Below the pieces are notes generated by a model, which was not told the DNA's origin, ran no database searches, and saw only the letters and a list, made by a program, of their open reading frames with translations. The position numbers were made by a program, and so were the translations under genes. This document shows, in pieces, positions 1 to 8,046 of a stretch of 64,000 nt of DNA; position 1 is the stretch's first letter, and the number at the start of each line of letters is the position of its first letter. Origin of the DNA: Mesoflavibacter sp037029465 (GTDB lineage: Bacteria; Bacteroidota; Bacteroidia; Flavobacteriales; Flavobacteriaceae); assembly GCF_037029465.1 (NCBI RefSeq), contig NZ_JAYMEM010000018.1, positions 1-64,000 of the forward strand, given 5' to 3'.

Positions 1-9
1 AATTATTAA

Positions 10-186
10 TTAGCCTTGTGTTGGTACACTCATTCCTTTTTTGTCTGTCATTGAGATTAAATCTACTTGTACTTTCTTTACTTCTTTGTTTGATTCTGAT
101 TCTGAAGATTTAGTAGCGGTAGATATTAATCCAGTTAGTAAAACGATTGAAAAAATAGCTAGGAAGGTAATTTTTAGGGATTTCAT
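10..186 (-). CDS. Small membrane or secreted peptide, 58 aa, unknown function
   Basis: This short open frame starts with MKSLKITFLAIFSIVLLTG, a lysine-containing start followed by a hydrophobic stretch of about 16 residues. That is typical of a signal peptide or single membrane anchor. The remaining 35 residues are polar, rich in Ser, Glu and Lys, and end in MSVPTQG. No family is recognised. The N-terminus is convincing enough to prefer this frame over the overlapping 63-codon frame on the other strand, which reads through the same bases without a recognisable start. Nothing in the visible flank links it to another gene. Confidence 0.5.
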   Translation of the reverse strand: MKSLKITFLAIFSIVLLTGLISTATKSSESESNKEVKKVQVDLISMTDKKGMSVPTQG

Positions 187-732
187 ATTAATTATTATTT
201 TAAAGTTATTATTCTTAAATATTAAACATTAGTGTTCTATTCAACTTTTTAAGTTGAAGTATTAAGAAATTACGTACAACGAGGGAAAGTGTACTTTTTA
301 AAATGGAATAATTAATACTTTAAGTGTAGAATATTGATTTAGGGACACTTATAAGCAAATACGAATGTAAAGTTAGAACATTAAATTAAATAAATAAATC
401 GATAAAGTGTTAAAAATCAAAGACAAAAGGACTCAAAATAAAAAAGCATCCCTAATTTCTGAAACAAAACAGAAAAAAGGAAAGCTTTCCATTGGTTTAA
501 CTACTTAAACCATTGACAGACTTTAACATCTGTCAAACAACACAACTAAATTTTATTGCCAAAAAAACTCCAAACTAGTTGGAGTTTTGACATTTAAGTT
601 ATCAAAGACCTACGTCTTTGTATATATTTTTTTACTCAAAAAAGAGTAATGTAATTTTAAAACCGCCTGCAAATGTATAAACACTTTTACAATTTAACAA
701 ACTTAGACTAAGTTTTATTATAAAAGCTAATT
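187..732. other. Gene-free 546-bp stretch containing a run of hairpins
   Basis: No credible coding frame is seen. The stretch holds at least six short perfect inverted repeats. They are TTCAACTT/AAGTTGAA (240-258), TGGTTTAA/TTAAACCA (493-512), TTGACAGA/TCTGTCAA (513-536), AAAACTCCAA/TTGGAGTTTT (564-588), CAAAGAC/GTCTTTG (603-620) and TTACTC/GAGTAA (632-649). Two of them share the loop CTAC. The 564-588 hairpin could end transcription of the minus-strand alcohol dehydrogenase that stops at 733. The density of the others suggests a structured RNA or 3' untranslated region, but no known RNA family is recognised. Confidence 0.5.
564..588. terminator. Symmetrical hairpin, possible terminator
   Basis: A perfect 10-bp stem AAAACTCCAA/TTGGAGTTTT closes a 5-nt loop. 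Arms flanked by A and T tracts allow termination in either direction. It lies about 145 bp beyond the stop codon of the minus-strand alcohol dehydrogenase. Confidence 0.45.
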
Positions 733-1776
733 TTAAGACTTTATATCTATCACAAAACGATATCTTACATCACCTTTTTCTAACCTATTAAAAGCAGTAT
801 TTATTTGATCTGTTTTGATTAATTCTATATCTGCTGTAATGTTATGTTCTTTACAAAATTCTAACATCTCTTGTGTTTCTGAAATTCCGCCAATATTTGA
901 TCCAGAAAAACTTTTACGACCATTAACCACATTAAAAGCACCAACTTCTAAAGGTTGATTTGGCAGACCAACTAACACTAAACTACCATCAACACCTAAA
1001 ACATTTAAATATGCATTAACATCATGCTTTGCAGAAACAGTATCTAAAACCATATGAAATCCTGACTGCGATTTCATTTGTTCTTCATCCTTAGATAATA
1101 CTGCATGATCAGCACCTAATCGTTTTGCATCTTCTACTTTAGATGGTGATGTTGTAAAAACAGTCACTTCTGCTCCCATAGCTTTTGCAATTTTTATTGC
1201 CATGTGACCTAAACCTCCAATTCCTACAATTCCTACTTTTTTACCTGGTCCAACTTTCCAATGCTTTAAAGGAGAATAAGTTGTTATTCCTGCACATAAT
1301 AATGGTGCTGCTGCAGCCAAATCGTCAAACTCTGGCATTTTCAATACATAATCTGCATCACAAACAATTTGCTGAGAAAATCCTCCGTAGGTTACTCCGC
1401 CAATATGTTTATCTGGCGCATTAAAAACCAAAGTCCATCCTTCTTCACAAAACTGCTCTTCGCCATGATTGCATTGACTACAATGACCACAACTATCAAC
1501 AATACAGCCAATAGCTGCTAAATCTCCAACTTTAAATTTTGAAACTTTATCGCCAACTTTAGTAACCTTACCTACAATTTCATGACCTGGAACAATGGGA
1601 AACGTTGTTGCGCCCCAATCGTTATGTACAGCATGTAAATCTGAATGACAAATTCCGCAATACAAAATATCTATTTCAACATCATTATCTAACAAAACAC
1701 GACGTTTTATATCCATGTTTTTAATTGGTGCATCTGCAGATTCGGTTCCGTAAGCTTTTGTAATTGTTGTTTCCAT
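733..1776 (-). CDS. Zinc-dependent NAD(P) alcohol dehydrogenase (MDR, CAD/YahK type)
   Basis: This 347-aa medium-chain dehydrogenase interconverts alcohols and aldehydes with NAD(P)(H) in the cytoplasm. It has the catalytic-zinc region GICHSDLH, the GHE motif (PGHEIVG), a structural-zinc four-cysteine lobe (CGHCSQCNHGEEQFC) and a Rossmann glycine motif (GIGGLGHMA). Full length and order match the cinnamyl-alcohol dehydrogenase/YahK group, whose members commonly reduce aldehydes. It is the last gene of a minus-strand cluster beginning near 7040 and lies 3 nt after the frameshifted permease. The exact substrate is not deducible. A related, exported-looking paralogue sits at 4673-5887. Confidence 0.93.
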   Translation of the reverse strand: METTITKAYGTESADAPIKNMDIKRRVLLDNDVEIDILYCGICHSDLHAVHNDWGATTFPIVPGHEIVGKVTKVGDKVSKFKVGDLAAIGCIVDSCGHCSQCNHGEEQFCEEGWTLVFNAPDKHIGGVTYGGFSQQIVCDADYVLKMPEFDDLAAAAPLLCAGITTYSPLKHWKVGPGKKVGIVGIGGLGHMAIKIAKAMGAEVTVFTTSPSKVEDAKRLGADHAVLSKDEEQMKSQSGFHMVLDTVSAKHDVNAYLNVLGVDGSLVLVGLPNQPLEVGAFNVVNGRKSFSGSNIGGISETQEMLEFCKEHNITADIELIKTDQINTAFNRLEKGDVRYRFVIDIKS

Positions 1777-1779
1777 GAT

Positions 1780-2711
1780 TTAAATTTTATTTTTATTGAA
1801 TTTTATTTTTTTGCTCAAAAAAGGAATTCGGTTTGAGCTAACAATATATACTCCTAAAATTACAAAAATTATTGCTAATGGTTTATCCCATGTTAAGATG
1901 TCTTGTCCAACAATTAAAGCAACTATAGAAGCTACTACAGGTTGTAAATTCATAAAAACACTAACAGCACTAGCTTCTAGCCTTTTAAGTGCATAAGGCA
2001 TTAAAAAAAATGCTATTGTCGTTGAAAATATTAATGCAAAAATTAAAAAAGAATATGCAGATATATTTGCACTATCTGAATAAATTTTTTGATTCTGCAA
2101 CGCTGAAAAACTAAAAGGAACTGCTACCAAAGCCGACACCAAAAACATCCATTTAGCAATTGTAACTGGTTTGTATTTAATCGAAATTTTCTTGTTAACA
2201 CTAAATAACCAGCATAACTTACAGCACATAATACAGCAAATAAAACACCAAGAGTATTGTTGCTTGCTTGTTCTCCGTTAAAACCACTTAACAAAATAAT
2301 TAATGAAGCTCCTAAAACACTAATTACAATACCAAAGATTTTTGTTGTGGTTAATGCCTCTTTTAGAAAAAAAGCTGAAAGCAACAATACCAAAACTGGT
2401 GTAAGCGCCATTATAAGCGAAAATATTACTGGTGTAGTATACTGTAAGGCTTGAGAGAATAAAAATTGAGTTCCTATAAAACCCATTAAACCTCCTAAAA
2501 TTATAATGACAAAATCCTTTTTAGCTACCTTAATATCTTTAACAAAATTACCTATAAGCCAAAATATTGCTGCTCCAAAAAACATTCTTGTAACAGTGTA
2601 ACCCATTGGCGTCATCCACTGTTCCATAAGCGCTTTTGTTACCGGAATATTTAAACCAAAAATTGTATTAGCACCTAAAATTGCTAATAGACCTTGTCGT
2701 CTTTCTTCCAT
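1780..2711 (-). pseudogene. EamA/DMT-family permease, broken by a one-base frameshift
   Basis: Two overlapping frames together make one drug/metabolite-transporter protein of about 310 aa with ten predicted membrane segments (two EamA halves). The N-terminal frame (from 2711, MEERRQGLLAILGANTIFG) reads normally to VLTRK. The correct continuation, ISIKYKPVTIAKW, lies in another frame. The join falls at the T4 run 2187-2190 (A4 on the coding strand), where one extra base would restore the reading frame. This is either a real recent mutation or a homopolymer sequencing error. The stop of the upstream DUF2255 gene abuts the ATG, so it was translated as part of the operon. Confidence 0.85.
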
Positions 2712-3080
2712 CTAAAAAACTTTCACTGTTGCTGCTTTTGCCCTATCGCTTATCATAGATTGTAAATACGGACTACTATTGTATTTCTCTCTGTAAGCTT
2801 CGTCAATCCTATCATTTATTTCACCTGAAATAGGTTGAAACTGAACCTTAAACTCAATACCATTAGATTTAATCTTACCTGATTTTTGAGATAAAGCCGA
2901 CTTGTACCATCTTGAATTTACTCCATTGTAAGCCCTAACGTAAAGACTACTTTCTACCTCAACAACCCAAATCCAAGTTAGCGTTCCAAAAGTTTCGCCA
3001 TCTTCTCTATAAGGCGCAATATGAAAATCATTCCTTTCGGAAATCATTTCTATTGCTTGACTATCTAATTCTTTCATCAT
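2712..3080 (-). CDS. DUF2255 family protein
   Basis: A 122-aa soluble protein matching DUF2255 by its GTLTWIWVVEV strand, the VRAYNG turn and the RWYKSAL segment. The fold resembles small FMN-binding split-barrel proteins, but no function is established and no catalytic residue can be named. It sits inside the oxidoreductase cluster, 8 nt after the tautomerase and directly abutting the permease. That implies co-transcription and a possible link to the same stress or detoxification role. The start could be either of the two adjacent Met codons. Confidence 0.75.
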   Translation of the reverse strand: MMKELDSQAIEMISERNDFHIAPYREDGETFGTLTWIWVVEVESSLYVRAYNGVNSRWYKSALSQKSGKIKSNGIEFKVQFQPISGEINDRIDEAYREKYNSSPYLQSMISDRAKAATVKVF

Positions 3081-3088
3081 TTATATAA

Positions 3089-3316
3089 TTAATATTTATA
3101 TCCAGGTTTTTTATACAACTTTTTTTCTTCGGCTAAAATTTGGTTTGGATACACATCATCTTTCCATTCTTCTTTGGTATAGTCTTGTATGGCTACCGAA
3201 AAAGCATCGTCACCATAATCCAATACCTTTTTTGCTACTTTGATAATTTCATCTGTTAGTTCTTGTTTTTGAGCTTCTGTTTTTCCTTCTAACAAATTAA
3301 TTTTTATATGTGGCAT
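3089..3316 (-). CDS. 4-oxalocrotonate tautomerase family protein
   Basis: A 75-aa tautomerase superfamily protein. After Met removal the N-terminal residue is Pro (MPHIKINLLEG), the catalytic base of this family. The spacing to the conserved basic and helical region (KQELTDEIIKVAKKVL) is normal. Members isomerise enol and keto acids or act promiscuously on small carbonyl compounds. It is 3 nt downstream of the cupin gene and 8 nt upstream of DUF2255, so it is tightly operonic with the dehydrogenases. The real substrate is unknown. Confidence 0.88.
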   Translation of the reverse strand: MPHIKINLLEGKTEAQKQELTDEIIKVAKKVLDYGDDAFSVAIQDYTKEEWKDDVYPNQILAEEKKLYKKPGYKY

Positions 3317-3319
3317 GGT

Positions 3320-3718
3320 TTATTTTTTATATTGATCATCTGTAACATGCTCTAACCAGGTTACTACTTCGCCATTTACTTCTTCTTGAACAGCAATATG
3401 ACTCATTGCTTTTTCTGCTGATGCACCGTGCCAGTGTTTCTCATTAGGTTCAAAATAAATGATATCTCCTGGTTTGATTTCTTCAATTGGTCCGCCATCT
3501 TTTTGCACCCATCCTAAACCTGATTGTACGATTAAAGTTTGTCCTGCTAGATGTGTATGCCATGCGGTTCTTGCTCCTGGTGAAAACGTTACCAAAGATG
3601 CTGCGCCTTTTGTTACGTTTTCTACGTTTTGATATAATGGATCTACGATTACATCTCCTGTAAACCAATCTTCTGGTCCTTTCATTGATGGCAATTCGCC
3701 GTTTCTTGTAATTTTCAT
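3320..3718 (-). CDS. Cytoplasmic single-domain cupin (hydroxynitrile-lyase-like family)
   Basis: This 132-aa cupin has ligands in the pattern H54-x-H56-x3-Q60 and H95. As I remember it, this matches the manganese-binding set of the bacterial cupin hydroxynitrile lyase from Granulicella, and the N-terminal GPEDWFTG and C-terminal EHVTDDQY are shared with that family. Most relatives in genomes have no demonstrated activity, so a lyase function should not be assumed. There is no signal peptide. A lipoprotein paralogue lies at 5898-6425. A terminator-like hairpin separates this gene from the aldo/keto reductase upstream. Confidence 0.85.
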   Translation of the reverse strand: MKITRNGELPSMKGPEDWFTGDVIVDPLYQNVENVTKGAASLVTFSPGARTAWHTHLAGQTLIVQSGLGWVQKDGGPIEEIKPGDIIYFEPNEKHWHGASAEKAMSHIAVQEEVNGEVVTWLEHVTDDQYKK

Positions 3719-3746
3719 AATGTTTTCTTTTTAACTTTTTTAATAC

Positions 3747-3775
3747 TAAAAAATGCATCTTTAAAAGATGCATTT
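3747..3775 (-). terminator. Intrinsic terminator after the aldo/keto reductase gene
   Basis: Just beyond the stop at 3780 the minus strand forms a stem AAATGCATCTTT/AAAGATGCATTT followed by a T run. It would lower transcription into the downstream cupin-tautomerase-permease-dehydrogenase genes. The cluster may therefore be expressed as two units or with a polarity gradient. Confidence 0.65.
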
Positions 3776-3779
3776 CAAT

Positions 3780-4637
3780 TTATTTTGCGAATACTGGGAA
3801 GTTACTTGCTTCTCCGTAATCTTTGATTTCTTCTAGATTATTTAGTTTTTCCATGTCTTCTGCAGAAATTTCAAAATCTACTTCTGTATTAGATTTCATA
3901 TGGTCTGGCGTTTGTGTTTTAGGTAATGGTAGTAAGCCTAATTGTAAATCGTATCGAATTGCTAATTGCGGCACAGAAACTCCGTATTTTTCTGCTACTA
4001 CTTTAACTTCTTCATTTTTGAATAATTCGCCATGTCCTAATGGTGAAAATGCCTCAATTAAAATGTCTTTAGATTTAGCATACTCAATCATATCTGTTGG
4101 CACGTTTGTGATGTGAGCCAAAATTTGATTGACTTGGGGCTTTACTTTTGCATTTTCTAAAATGTTATCTAAATCTTCTTTTTTGAAGTTTGAAACTCCA
4201 ATAGCTTTTAGTTTTCCTGCTTCGTAAGCTTCTTCTAAAGCTTTCCATGCTTCTAAGTTTCCTTCAAAATATCTGTCTTCGTTTTGAAATTCTTGCCAAG
4301 GTTTTGGACTATGAATAATCATCATATCTATATAGTCTAAGCCCATGGTTTTTAAGGATTCGTCTATTGATTTTACAGCTTCGTCATAAGATTTTACTTC
4401 TGCCGCTAATTTTGTTGTTACAAACAAATCTTCTCTTGCTACATCACTTTCTTTAATAGCTTTACCAACACCTTCTTCGTTTTGATAAGCTTGTGCTGTA
4501 TCGATATGCGTGTAACCAACGTTAATTGCAGTTTTTACAGCATCAACTACAGCATCATTGTCAATCATCCAAGTTCCGTAACCTATTTTAGGAATTTCTA
4601 CTCCGTTATTTAATTTATATGTTTCTTTCGTAATCAT
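3780..4637 (-). CDS. Aldo/keto reductase (2,5-diketogluconate reductase type)
   Basis: A 285-aa NADPH-dependent reductase of the AKR5-like group that reduces aldehydes and ketones in the cytoplasm. The catalytic tetrad is visible as D46 and Y51 (HIDTAQAY), K76 (TTKL) and H109 (MIIHSP). Length is normal for the DkgA/YvgN group, which often handles methylglyoxal and other toxic aldehydes. It lies 35 nt downstream of the Tat-type dehydrogenase gene and ahead of a terminator. In enterobacteria the AraC-type YqhC controls yqhD and dkgA. This cluster has an equivalent composition, which supports the same kind of role. Confidence 0.93.
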   Translation of the reverse strand: MITKETYKLNNGVEIPKIGYGTWMIDNDAVVDAVKTAINVGYTHIDTAQAYQNEEGVGKAIKESDVAREDLFVTTKLAAEVKSYDEAVKSIDESLKTMGLDYIDMMIIHSPKPWQEFQNEDRYFEGNLEAWKALEEAYEAGKLKAIGVSNFKKEDLDNILENAKVKPQVNQILAHITNVPTDMIEYAKSKDILIEAFSPLGHGELFKNEEVKVVAEKYGVSVPQLAIRYDLQLGLLPLPKTQTPDHMKSNTEVDFEISAEDMEKLNNLEEIKDYGEASNFPVFAK

Positions 4638-4672
4638 TTCTTTTTCTTTTTTTAAATTATTTTAATTCTTTT

Positions 4673-5887
4673 TTAAAATGTTGAAGCGTCAATAACGTAT
4701 CTGTATCTTGCTTCTTTGTTAACCACTTTATCCCAAGCATTGTTAATCTGGTTGGCATCAATAATTTCGATACTTGGCTTGATACCATTATCGGCACAAT
4801 AGTGAACGACTTCCTGAGTTTCTGGAATACCACCAATTAATGATGCATTGAAATTAACTCGTGCAAACGCTAACATTAAGTTGTTAATCGTAATTTCTGA
4901 TCCTTCTGGCATACCAACAAAAGTGAACGTTCCGCCAGGTTTTAAACACATGATATAAGGCGTTACATTAAATTGATATGGAATGGTACAAATCATATAA
5001 TCTAGAGTTTTAGCATAAGCCTGCATGTTTTTAAATTGCTCATCAACCACAATAACTTCTTTTACGCCCCAAGATTTAATATCTTCTACTTTATCTGCCG
5101 TTGTTGTAAATGCATAAACTTCTGCACCTTTAGACACTGCTAATTTCACAGCCATATGTCCTAAACCTCCAATACCAGCAACCCCAACTTTTTCACCAAC
5201 TTTTAATTGCGCATCCATTAATGGGGAATATGTTGTAATACCAGCACATAAAAGTGGTGCAGCTTCTTGAAAACTAATATGCTCTGGAATATGAACTGCA
5301 AAATGATCTCTTACCACTATTTTGTCTGAATAGCCACCTTGCGAAATTCCTGTCGGTTCTGCCTCAGTTTTATTTCCGTAGGTGAATAATGTCTGACCTC
5401 TTTCACAAAAATGTTCTTCACCGTGTGTACAGCTATCACACTCCATACAGCTGTCAACCATACAGCCAACACCTGCTCTATCTCCTACTTTAAATTTTGT
5501 AACGTTCTTTCCTACTGCAGCAACTACACCAACAATTTCGTGTCCTGGAACTTGCGGATATTGTTGTTTTCCCCAGTGTCCTTTTTCTTGGTGAATATCA
5601 GAATGACAAATACTTGCAAATTTGATATCAATTAAAATATCATCATCTCCAACTGGTCTTCTTTCAAATTCCCAAGGACTTAATTTACCTGATTCGTCTT
5701 TAGCTGCGTAGCCTTTTGTTTTTATATTTTTACTCATGTCTATAATTTCTTTTTCTTCTGAATTTTTTGAATTTGCAAATAGTGGAACTGATCCCATTAA
5801 CATCATTCCTGCGCCAACAGTACCTGATTGTTTTATAAAATTTCTTCTAGATTGCCCTTTGTTTTCTTGGTTGTCTTGAGTTTTCAT
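4673..5887 (-). CDS. Zinc alcohol dehydrogenase with a twin-arginine signal peptide
   Basis: From the ATG at 5887 the protein is 404 aa. It starts with a Tat-like region (SRRNFIKQSG, twin Arg at 14-15, then a hydrophobic stretch to about residue 38). A complete MDR alcohol dehydrogenase follows, with catalytic zinc ICHSDIHQ, GHE, a four-cysteine lobe CMECDSCTHGEEHFC and GIGGLGHMA. An upstream ATG at 5920 overlaps the cupin gene. An internal ATG at 5737 (MSKNIKTKGYAAKD) would give a normal cytosolic enzyme. An NAD(P)-dependent enzyme with an export signal is odd, because the periplasm has no ready nicotinamide supply. Confidence 0.87.
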   Translation of the reverse strand: MKTQDNQENKGQSRRNFIKQSGTVGAGMMLMGSVPLFANSKNSEEKEIIDMSKNIKTKGYAAKDESGKLSPWEFERRPVGDDDILIDIKFASICHSDIHQEKGHWGKQQYPQVPGHEIVGVVAAVGKNVTKFKVGDRAGVGCMVDSCMECDSCTHGEEHFCERGQTLFTYGNKTEAEPTGISQGGYSDKIVVRDHFAVHIPEHISFQEAAPLLCAGITTYSPLMDAQLKVGEKVGVAGIGGLGHMAVKLAVSKGAEVYAFTTTADKVEDIKSWGVKEVIVVDEQFKNMQAYAKTLDYMICTIPYQFNVTPYIMCLKPGGTFTFVGMPEGSEITINNLMLAFARVNFNASLIGGIPETQEVVHYCADNGIKPSIEIIDANQINNAWDKVVNKEARYRYVIDASTF

Positions 5888-5897
5888 ATCTAAACGT

Positions 5898-6425
5898 TTA
5901 TAGGTTATTGTATTGCTCATCTGTTACTGGTTCCATCCAATTGACTATACCTTTCTCAATATTTGGCACAATGTACATTTGCTGAAGAGCTTTATCCTTA
6001 CTTGCTCCATGCCAATGTCTTGTATTTGGTGGACAAGTAACAGCATCTCCTTTTTTAATGACTTGAATTGGTTCTCCTTCGATTTGATGATACCCAACTC
6101 CGTCAGTAATTACTAAAATTTGACCAGCTGGATGTGTATGCCAATTACTTCTTGCCCCAGGTTCAAAATACACATTCCCAACAATGGTGGTTAATGTTGA
6201 ATCCATAACAATTCCGTAATTATACGCATTGCCTGTAAAGTTCTTATCTGGTCCTTTTTGACCTTTTGGGAAAATGAAGTCTAAATCTTCTGAAGAATTT
6301 TCGTTTTCAGTTTTTGCTGTGGTTACTTCTTTGGTTTCTTCTGTATTAGAATTGCTTTCTACTTTTTTACAACTTTGAAAGCAAAAAAATACTGAAGCAA
6401 TTAATACAAGTGTAGTGTTTTTCAT
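5898..6425 (-). CDS. Cupin lipoprotein (hydroxynitrile-lyase-like family)
   Basis: A 175-aa protein with a lipoprotein signal (lipobox ending FQSC, Cys19), a Ser/Glu/Lys-rich linker to about residue 48, and then a cupin of the same family as the 3320-3718 product. Metal ligands appear as H96, H98, Q102 and H137, and the GPDKNFTG and EPVTDEQY family ends are kept. It should be anchored on a membrane facing the periplasm, matching the Tat-exported dehydrogenase encoded 10 nt downstream. Substrate unknown. Confidence 0.85.
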   Translation of the reverse strand: MKNTTLVLIASVFFCFQSCKKVESNSNTEETKEVTTAKTENENSSEDLDFIFPKGQKGPDKNFTGNAYNYGIVMDSTLTTIVGNVYFEPGARSNWHTHPAGQILVITDGVGYHQIEGEPIQVIKKGDAVTCPPNTRHWHGASKDKALQQMYIVPNIEKGIVNWMEPVTDEQYNNL

Positions 6426-6437
6426 AATTTTTAATTT

Positions 6438-7007
6438 TTAAATCGATTTAATAATTTTTGCAGGAACACCAGCAACTACGGTTCTATCCGGAACATCTTT
6501 AGATACTACAGCACCTGCTGCTACAATAGCATGCTCACCAACAGTTACACCTGGCAAAATTGTTGATCCTGCGCCAATCCAAGCTCCTGTTTTGATATGA
6601 ATTGGTTTTCCTATCAAAGCTTTTCTAGATTCTAGTTCTACAGGATGTGTTTCGGATAAAAGATTAACACGTGGACCTACCATTACATCATCATCAATGG
6701 TAACGCCACCTAAATCTAAGATTTGACAGTTTTGGTTTATAAATATGTTTTTTCCGAGTTTTAGATTTTTACCATAGTTGATACTAAAAGGCGTATAAAT
6801 AGTTGTACTAGAGTCAACTTCATTTTGGATAAGTTTACCTAAATGCTGTCTAATTTCAACAATTGTTTTAGATGCATTTAAATCTGCTAAAATTGCTATA
6901 GCACGCTCTGATTGTTCTGGTAACTTATAATATTCTGGATCACCAAAAGGCACGACTTCACCAGATAGTATTCTTTCAAAAATGTTATTGTTGTTTTTTG
7001 TACTCAT
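6438..7007 (-). CDS. Hexapeptide-repeat sugar O-acetyltransferase (Maa/LacA type)
   Basis: A 189-aa left-handed beta-helix acetyltransferase. It has an N-terminal Mac-type helical region (ILSGEVVPFGDPEYYKL), repeated hexapeptides (IGAGSTILPGVTVGEHAIVAAGAVVSKD is typical) and the loop LLSETHPVE carrying the catalytic His. Family members acetylate maltose, galactosides or other sugars with acetyl-CoA. I chose the ATG at 7007. The longer frame from 7034 would begin inside the -7 element at 7033-7040. First gene of the cluster, 13 nt before the cupin lipoprotein. Native substrate unknown. Confidence 0.88.
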   Translation of the reverse strand: MSTKNNNNIFERILSGEVVPFGDPEYYKLPEQSERAIAILADLNASKTIVEIRQHLGKLIQNEVDSSTTIYTPFSINYGKNLKLGKNIFINQNCQILDLGGVTIDDDVMVGPRVNLLSETHPVELESRKALIGKPIHIKTGAWIGAGSTILPGVTVGEHAIVAAGAVVSKDVPDRTVVAGVPAKIIKSI

Positions 7008-7032
7008 ATCTTCAACTTCAAATCTATGGTAC

Positions 7033-7040
7033 AAAGATAC
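7033..7040 (-). promoter_or_regulatory. Predicted -7 element of the acetyltransferase-cupin-dehydrogenase cluster
   Basis: TATCTTTG on the minus strand matches the Bacteroidota TAnnTTTG consensus, about 26 nt upstream of the chosen ATG at 7007. No TTG is seen at the usual spacing, which would fit dependence on an activator such as the adjacent AraC-type protein. Confidence 0.55.
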
Positions 7041-7101
7041 TTTCGCTAACCTATTACAGGATAACGAAAATCAAATCAAAAATTATAAAATTCAAACCAA
7101 A

Positions 7102-7971
7102 TTAAACTCTAACCGTTTTTGGTGTTAAGCCTGTTTGTTTTTTAAAGAAGTTATTGAAGTACGTAGGATATTCAAACCCTAAAGCATAACCAACCTCACT
7201 AACATTCCAATTAGTGTGTTGCAACAACGCTTTAGCTTCGTTAACTATTCGTTCTGTAATATGCGTAGATGTTGATTTACCTGTAACTGATTTTACAGCA
7301 CGATTTAAATAGTTAACATGAACCGATAATTGATCAGCATAATGTTGCGCTGTTGTAAGTTTTAATGGTGAATCTGAAGTTTCAATAGGAAACTGACGTT
7401 CTAAAAGCTCTAAAAATACTGATGTTAAACGCGACGCAGCATTAGCATGTTTTTCAGCTTGTTCTGAAGGCTGCATTTTCATGGCTTCATGTAGAATTAA
7501 CTGAATATAATTTCTGATTAAATCGTCTTTAAAGGAATAATCTGTCTGTTGTTCTTGCATCATTTTCTCGAAGATACCATTCAGAAACAAACGCTGCTCT
7601 TCAGTTATTTTTAAAACAGGTGTACCGCCTAATTTAAACAAAGGTGATTGCAACAAACTATCAGTACGTTCAGACAATTGTAAAAATTCTTCAGAAAACA
7701 GACACGTATAACCTACATAAGTTGTAGAAAGTGTTTCCCAAGAATATGGGACATGCAGATTTCCAAAAAAGAGAATAGTTCCTTCTTGCTCGTAACTTCT
7801 GTCTGCATAATGGATTATACTCTTACCAGTAGTCAGACAAATTTTATAAAAATCTTTACGACTGTAAATTTTAGTTGCACTACTATCTTCTTCAATTCTA
7901 AAGACATTAAAGCCTTTTAACTTTAACTCACTATTAAAAGACGATACCGAACGTTCTGTTTTTGCTTCCAT
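7102..7971 (-). CDS. AraC-family transcriptional regulator
   Basis: A 289-aa regulator. The first 170 residues form a cupin-like sensor region. The C-terminal 100 residues are a double helix-turn-helix AraC domain (EAKALLQHTNWNVSEVGYALGFEYPTYFNNFFKK is the second-helix signature). It is encoded directly upstream of, and in the same direction as, the carbonyl/dehydrogenase cluster, and is the obvious candidate controller by analogy with YqhC in enterobacteria. The effector is unknown. The 67-nt gap to the next gene contains that gene's -7 element. Confidence 0.9.
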   Translation of the reverse strand: MEAKTERSVSSFNSELKLKGFNVFRIEEDSSATKIYSRKDFYKICLTTGKSIIHYADRSYEQEGTILFFGNLHVPYSWETLSTTYVGYTCLFSEEFLQLSERTDSLLQSPLFKLGGTPVLKITEEQRLFLNGIFEKMMQEQQTDYSFKDDLIRNYIQLILHEAMKMQPSEQAEKHANAASRLTSVFLELLERQFPIETSDSPLKLTTAQHYADQLSVHVNYLNRAVKSVTGKSTSTHITERIVNEAKALLQHTNWNVSEVGYALGFEYPTYFNNFFKKQTGLTPKTVRV

Positions 7972-8046
7972 AAAGCAAAATTAAGAAATTCAAACCTAAA
8001 ATTCAGCATTCCTTTAACGGTCTTTTAACAATACTAGGCTGTAAAC

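Noticed and set aside
41..232. 63-codon frame on the plus strand at the left edge
   Set aside because: The opposite strand offers a frame with a proper start and signal-type N-terminus over the same bases.
3483..3773. 96-codon minus-strand frame overlapping the cupin gene
   Set aside because: It is an Arg/Lys-rich shadow of the cupin frame, without family features.
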